Assembly (NCBI GenBank): GCA_002391195.1
Contig: DGRZ01000111.1
Location: forward strand, 1-6,093
Length of the DNA: 6,093 bases
Direction of reading: 5' to 3'
Source: Fibrobacter sp. UBA4375
GTDB lineage: Bacteria > Fibrobacterota > Fibrobacteria > Fibrobacterales > Fibrobacteraceae
Shown: piece after piece, positions 5,469 to 6,093 of the stretch
How the letters are laid out: each line of letters opens with the position of its first letter
How positions within the stretch are numbered: position 1 is the stretch's first letter
Notes under the pieces: generated by a model
What the model was told of the DNA's origin: nothing
Database searches by the model: none
What the model saw: only the letters and a program-made list of their open reading frames with translations
Made by a program: the position numbers and the translations under genes

Positions 5469-5503
5469 GGGCTAAAGTTTGCAAAAACTAGCAAGTTTAG
5501 CCC
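5469..5503. repeat. GGGCTAAA inverted repeat, second of two
   Basis: GGGCTAAA (5469-5476) pairs with TTTAGCCC (5496-5503); the inner bases gtttgc and gcaag extend the stem with a mismatch and a bulge. It also spans exactly 35 bases and lies 52 bases on from the first unit. The loop sequence differs, so only the arms are shared. Confidence 0.6.
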
Positions 5504-5506
5504 ACT

Positions 5507-5539
5507 ATTGGGCGTTCCCCGGCCCGGGGCGGGTGCTGC
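5507..5539. repeat. GGGCGTTCCCC palindromic repeat, copy C
   Basis: The sequence has the same flanks as the copy after tatC: attGGGCGTT on the left and CGGGTGCTGC on the right. The middle is only CCCCGG-C-CCGGGG, a short perfect palindrome. Comparison with copy A, where 46 bases sit in the tip, shows which parts of the repeat are constant. Copy C directly abuts the second GGGCTAAA repeat. Confidence 0.7.
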
Positions 5540-5542
5540 ATC

Positions 5543-5575
5543 AAGGCCCCCTCGTTTTTCTGAGGGAGCCTTTTT
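5543..5575. terminator. Terminator-like hairpin after the 5590 gene
   Basis: AAGGCCCCCTC (5543-5553) pairs with GAGGGAGCCTT (5562-5572) over 11 positions, with one C-A mismatch on the plus strand that becomes a G-U pair in minus-strand RNA. A T run follows on the plus strand (5571-5575), but no plus-strand gene precedes it. It lies 14 bases past the stop codon of the minus-strand gene, so it may end that transcript through the hairpin alone or act in both directions. Confidence 0.45.
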
Positions 5576-5589
5576 GACGATATGTCCGT

Positions 5590-5991
5590 TTATTTCACGA
5601 AAACGGCGAGAAGTTTATGCGCCTCGTCGCCTTCGACAAAACGGATTTCACCTACGGTATGGTACTCGAATCCCGAGAACTGCTGCAGGTGCAGTGCCGC
5701 AAATTCGCGGTCCTGCGAATAGCAGAGATTCAGGCGGAAGTTCCCGTTGTCGCCTGTTTTCGGATGGCCATTTTTTTGAACGACCGCATCCAGGGCGCTT
5801 GGAGAAGCCTCGACAATTTCCTTGACCTTTTGGCCCTCCGTAGGGCTGTAGTCCAGGCATATTCCCACAACGGGCGAATTCGTCCTGGTGTAGGTAACAT
5901 TGGTCTTGAAACCGAAAAACTTCTTTTCGGTCTTGATATAGGGCTTGTTGAAGAGGGCGTTAGCCATCTCCATCTTGGAAATATTTTCCAT
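5590..5991 (-). CDS. Protein of unknown function
   Basis: From the ATG at 5991 the protein has 133 residues (MENISKMEMANALFNKPY to LLAVFVK). I do not recognise a family. It is a mixed alpha/beta-type sequence with no membrane helix; notable stretches are KKFFGFKTNVTY, GICLDYSPTEG, NFRLNLCYSQDREFAALHL and GEIRFVEGDEAHKLLAVF. Codons mostly end in G or C, like the tat genes, which marks this strand as the coding one against a plus-strand frame over the same bases. A purine-rich stretch (agagaaagaa) precedes 5991. An in-frame ATG at 6048 would add 19 residues (MATALTGCATSF and onward) that contain a lipobox-like LTGC. However, a TAA lies immediately before it and no hydrophobic signal region is present, so that start looks unlikely to work as it stands. 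A hairpin follows the stop. Confidence 0.65.
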   Translation of the reverse strand: MENISKMEMANALFNKPYIKTEKKFFGFKTNVTYTRTNSPVVGICLDYSPTEGQKVKEIVEASPSALDAVVQKNGHPKTGDNGNFRLNLCYSQDREFAALHLQQFSGFEYHTVGEIRFVEGDEAHKLLAVFVK

Positions 5992-6093
5992 GTTCTTTCT
6001 CTTTTTTGAAATGAATGATGTCGCGCACCCGGTAAGGGCCGTGGCCATTTACTCGTGTTTAAGGCTTGGAGAAAGAACTTGCTAACAGAGCAT

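Larger units (their letters stand above)
5105..5589. other. Gene-free stretch between FISUMP gene 2 and the 5590 gene
   Basis: No convincing gene is seen in these 485 bases. In order they hold the promoter and leader of FISUMP gene 2, a MITE-like segment with a long imperfect palindrome (5209-5333), two 35-base inverted repeats (5417-5503), a copy of the GGGCGTTCCCC repeat (5507-5539) and a terminator-like hairpin (5543-5575). The part before 5503 is AT-rich and the part after is GC-rich. Confidence 0.6.

Noticed and set aside
5469..5503. GGGCTAAA repeats considered as integron attC-type sites
   Set aside because: The arms lack the AAC/GTT core triplets expected at attC ends, and no integrase is in view.
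5617..6009. Plus-strand open frame of 130 codons opposite the unknown gene
   Set aside because: Codon bias favours the minus strand, and the plus-strand protein looks like a mirror frame. It also has no convincing ribosome binding site.
5960..6093. Minus-strand frame overlapping the start of the unknown gene, as the 3' end of an upstream gene
   Set aside because: It is open to the window edge and ends at TAA 5962-5960, but its residues and codons show no coding character and it would overlap the downstream gene.

Overview
The window most likely comes from a Fibrobacter species (phylum Fibrobacterota). The main evidence is two neighbouring lipoproteins that each carry a FISUMP domain (Fibrobacter succinogenes major paralogous domain) behind a long serine-rich linker. 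Supporting signs are Tat genes with G/C-ending codons and many short dispersed palindromes between genes.

The left third (1-2323) reads on the + strand. It holds the last 22 codons of an unidentified gene, a DUF362-family protein with a twin-arginine signal peptide, a small TatA/E translocase subunit, and TatC. A Tat substrate therefore sits directly beside a compact tatA-tatC pair that could export it. The tatA-tatC spacer folds into several hairpins and gives tatC no visible Shine-Dalgarno site.

From 2234 to 2520 lies a GC-rich nest of palindromic repeats. One repeat half runs into the 3' end of tatC and encodes part of its C-terminal tail. A further copy lies at 5507-5539.

The right two thirds (2566-5991) reads on the - strand. 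In transcription order it holds a gene of unknown function (5991-5590), a 485-base gap, FISUMP lipoprotein 2 (5104-3956), a 33-codon reading frame ending in a recognisable LEPR-XLL motif (3901-3800), and FISUMP lipoprotein 1 (3732-2566). Both lipoproteins are predicted to be exported, lipid-anchored and displayed on a flexible Ser-rich stalk. Their genes look more AT-rich than the Tat genes.

The points most worth a second look are: the LEPR-XLL N-terminal remnant between the FISUMP genes; the repeat-derived end of TatC; a MITE-like segment at 5209-5333 (10-bp direct repeats around a long imperfect palindrome); two equal-length GGGCTAAA inverted repeats at 5417-5503; and a lipobox with no signal peptide upstream of the last gene. 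No CRISPR array, rRNA, tRNA or transposase gene was seen.
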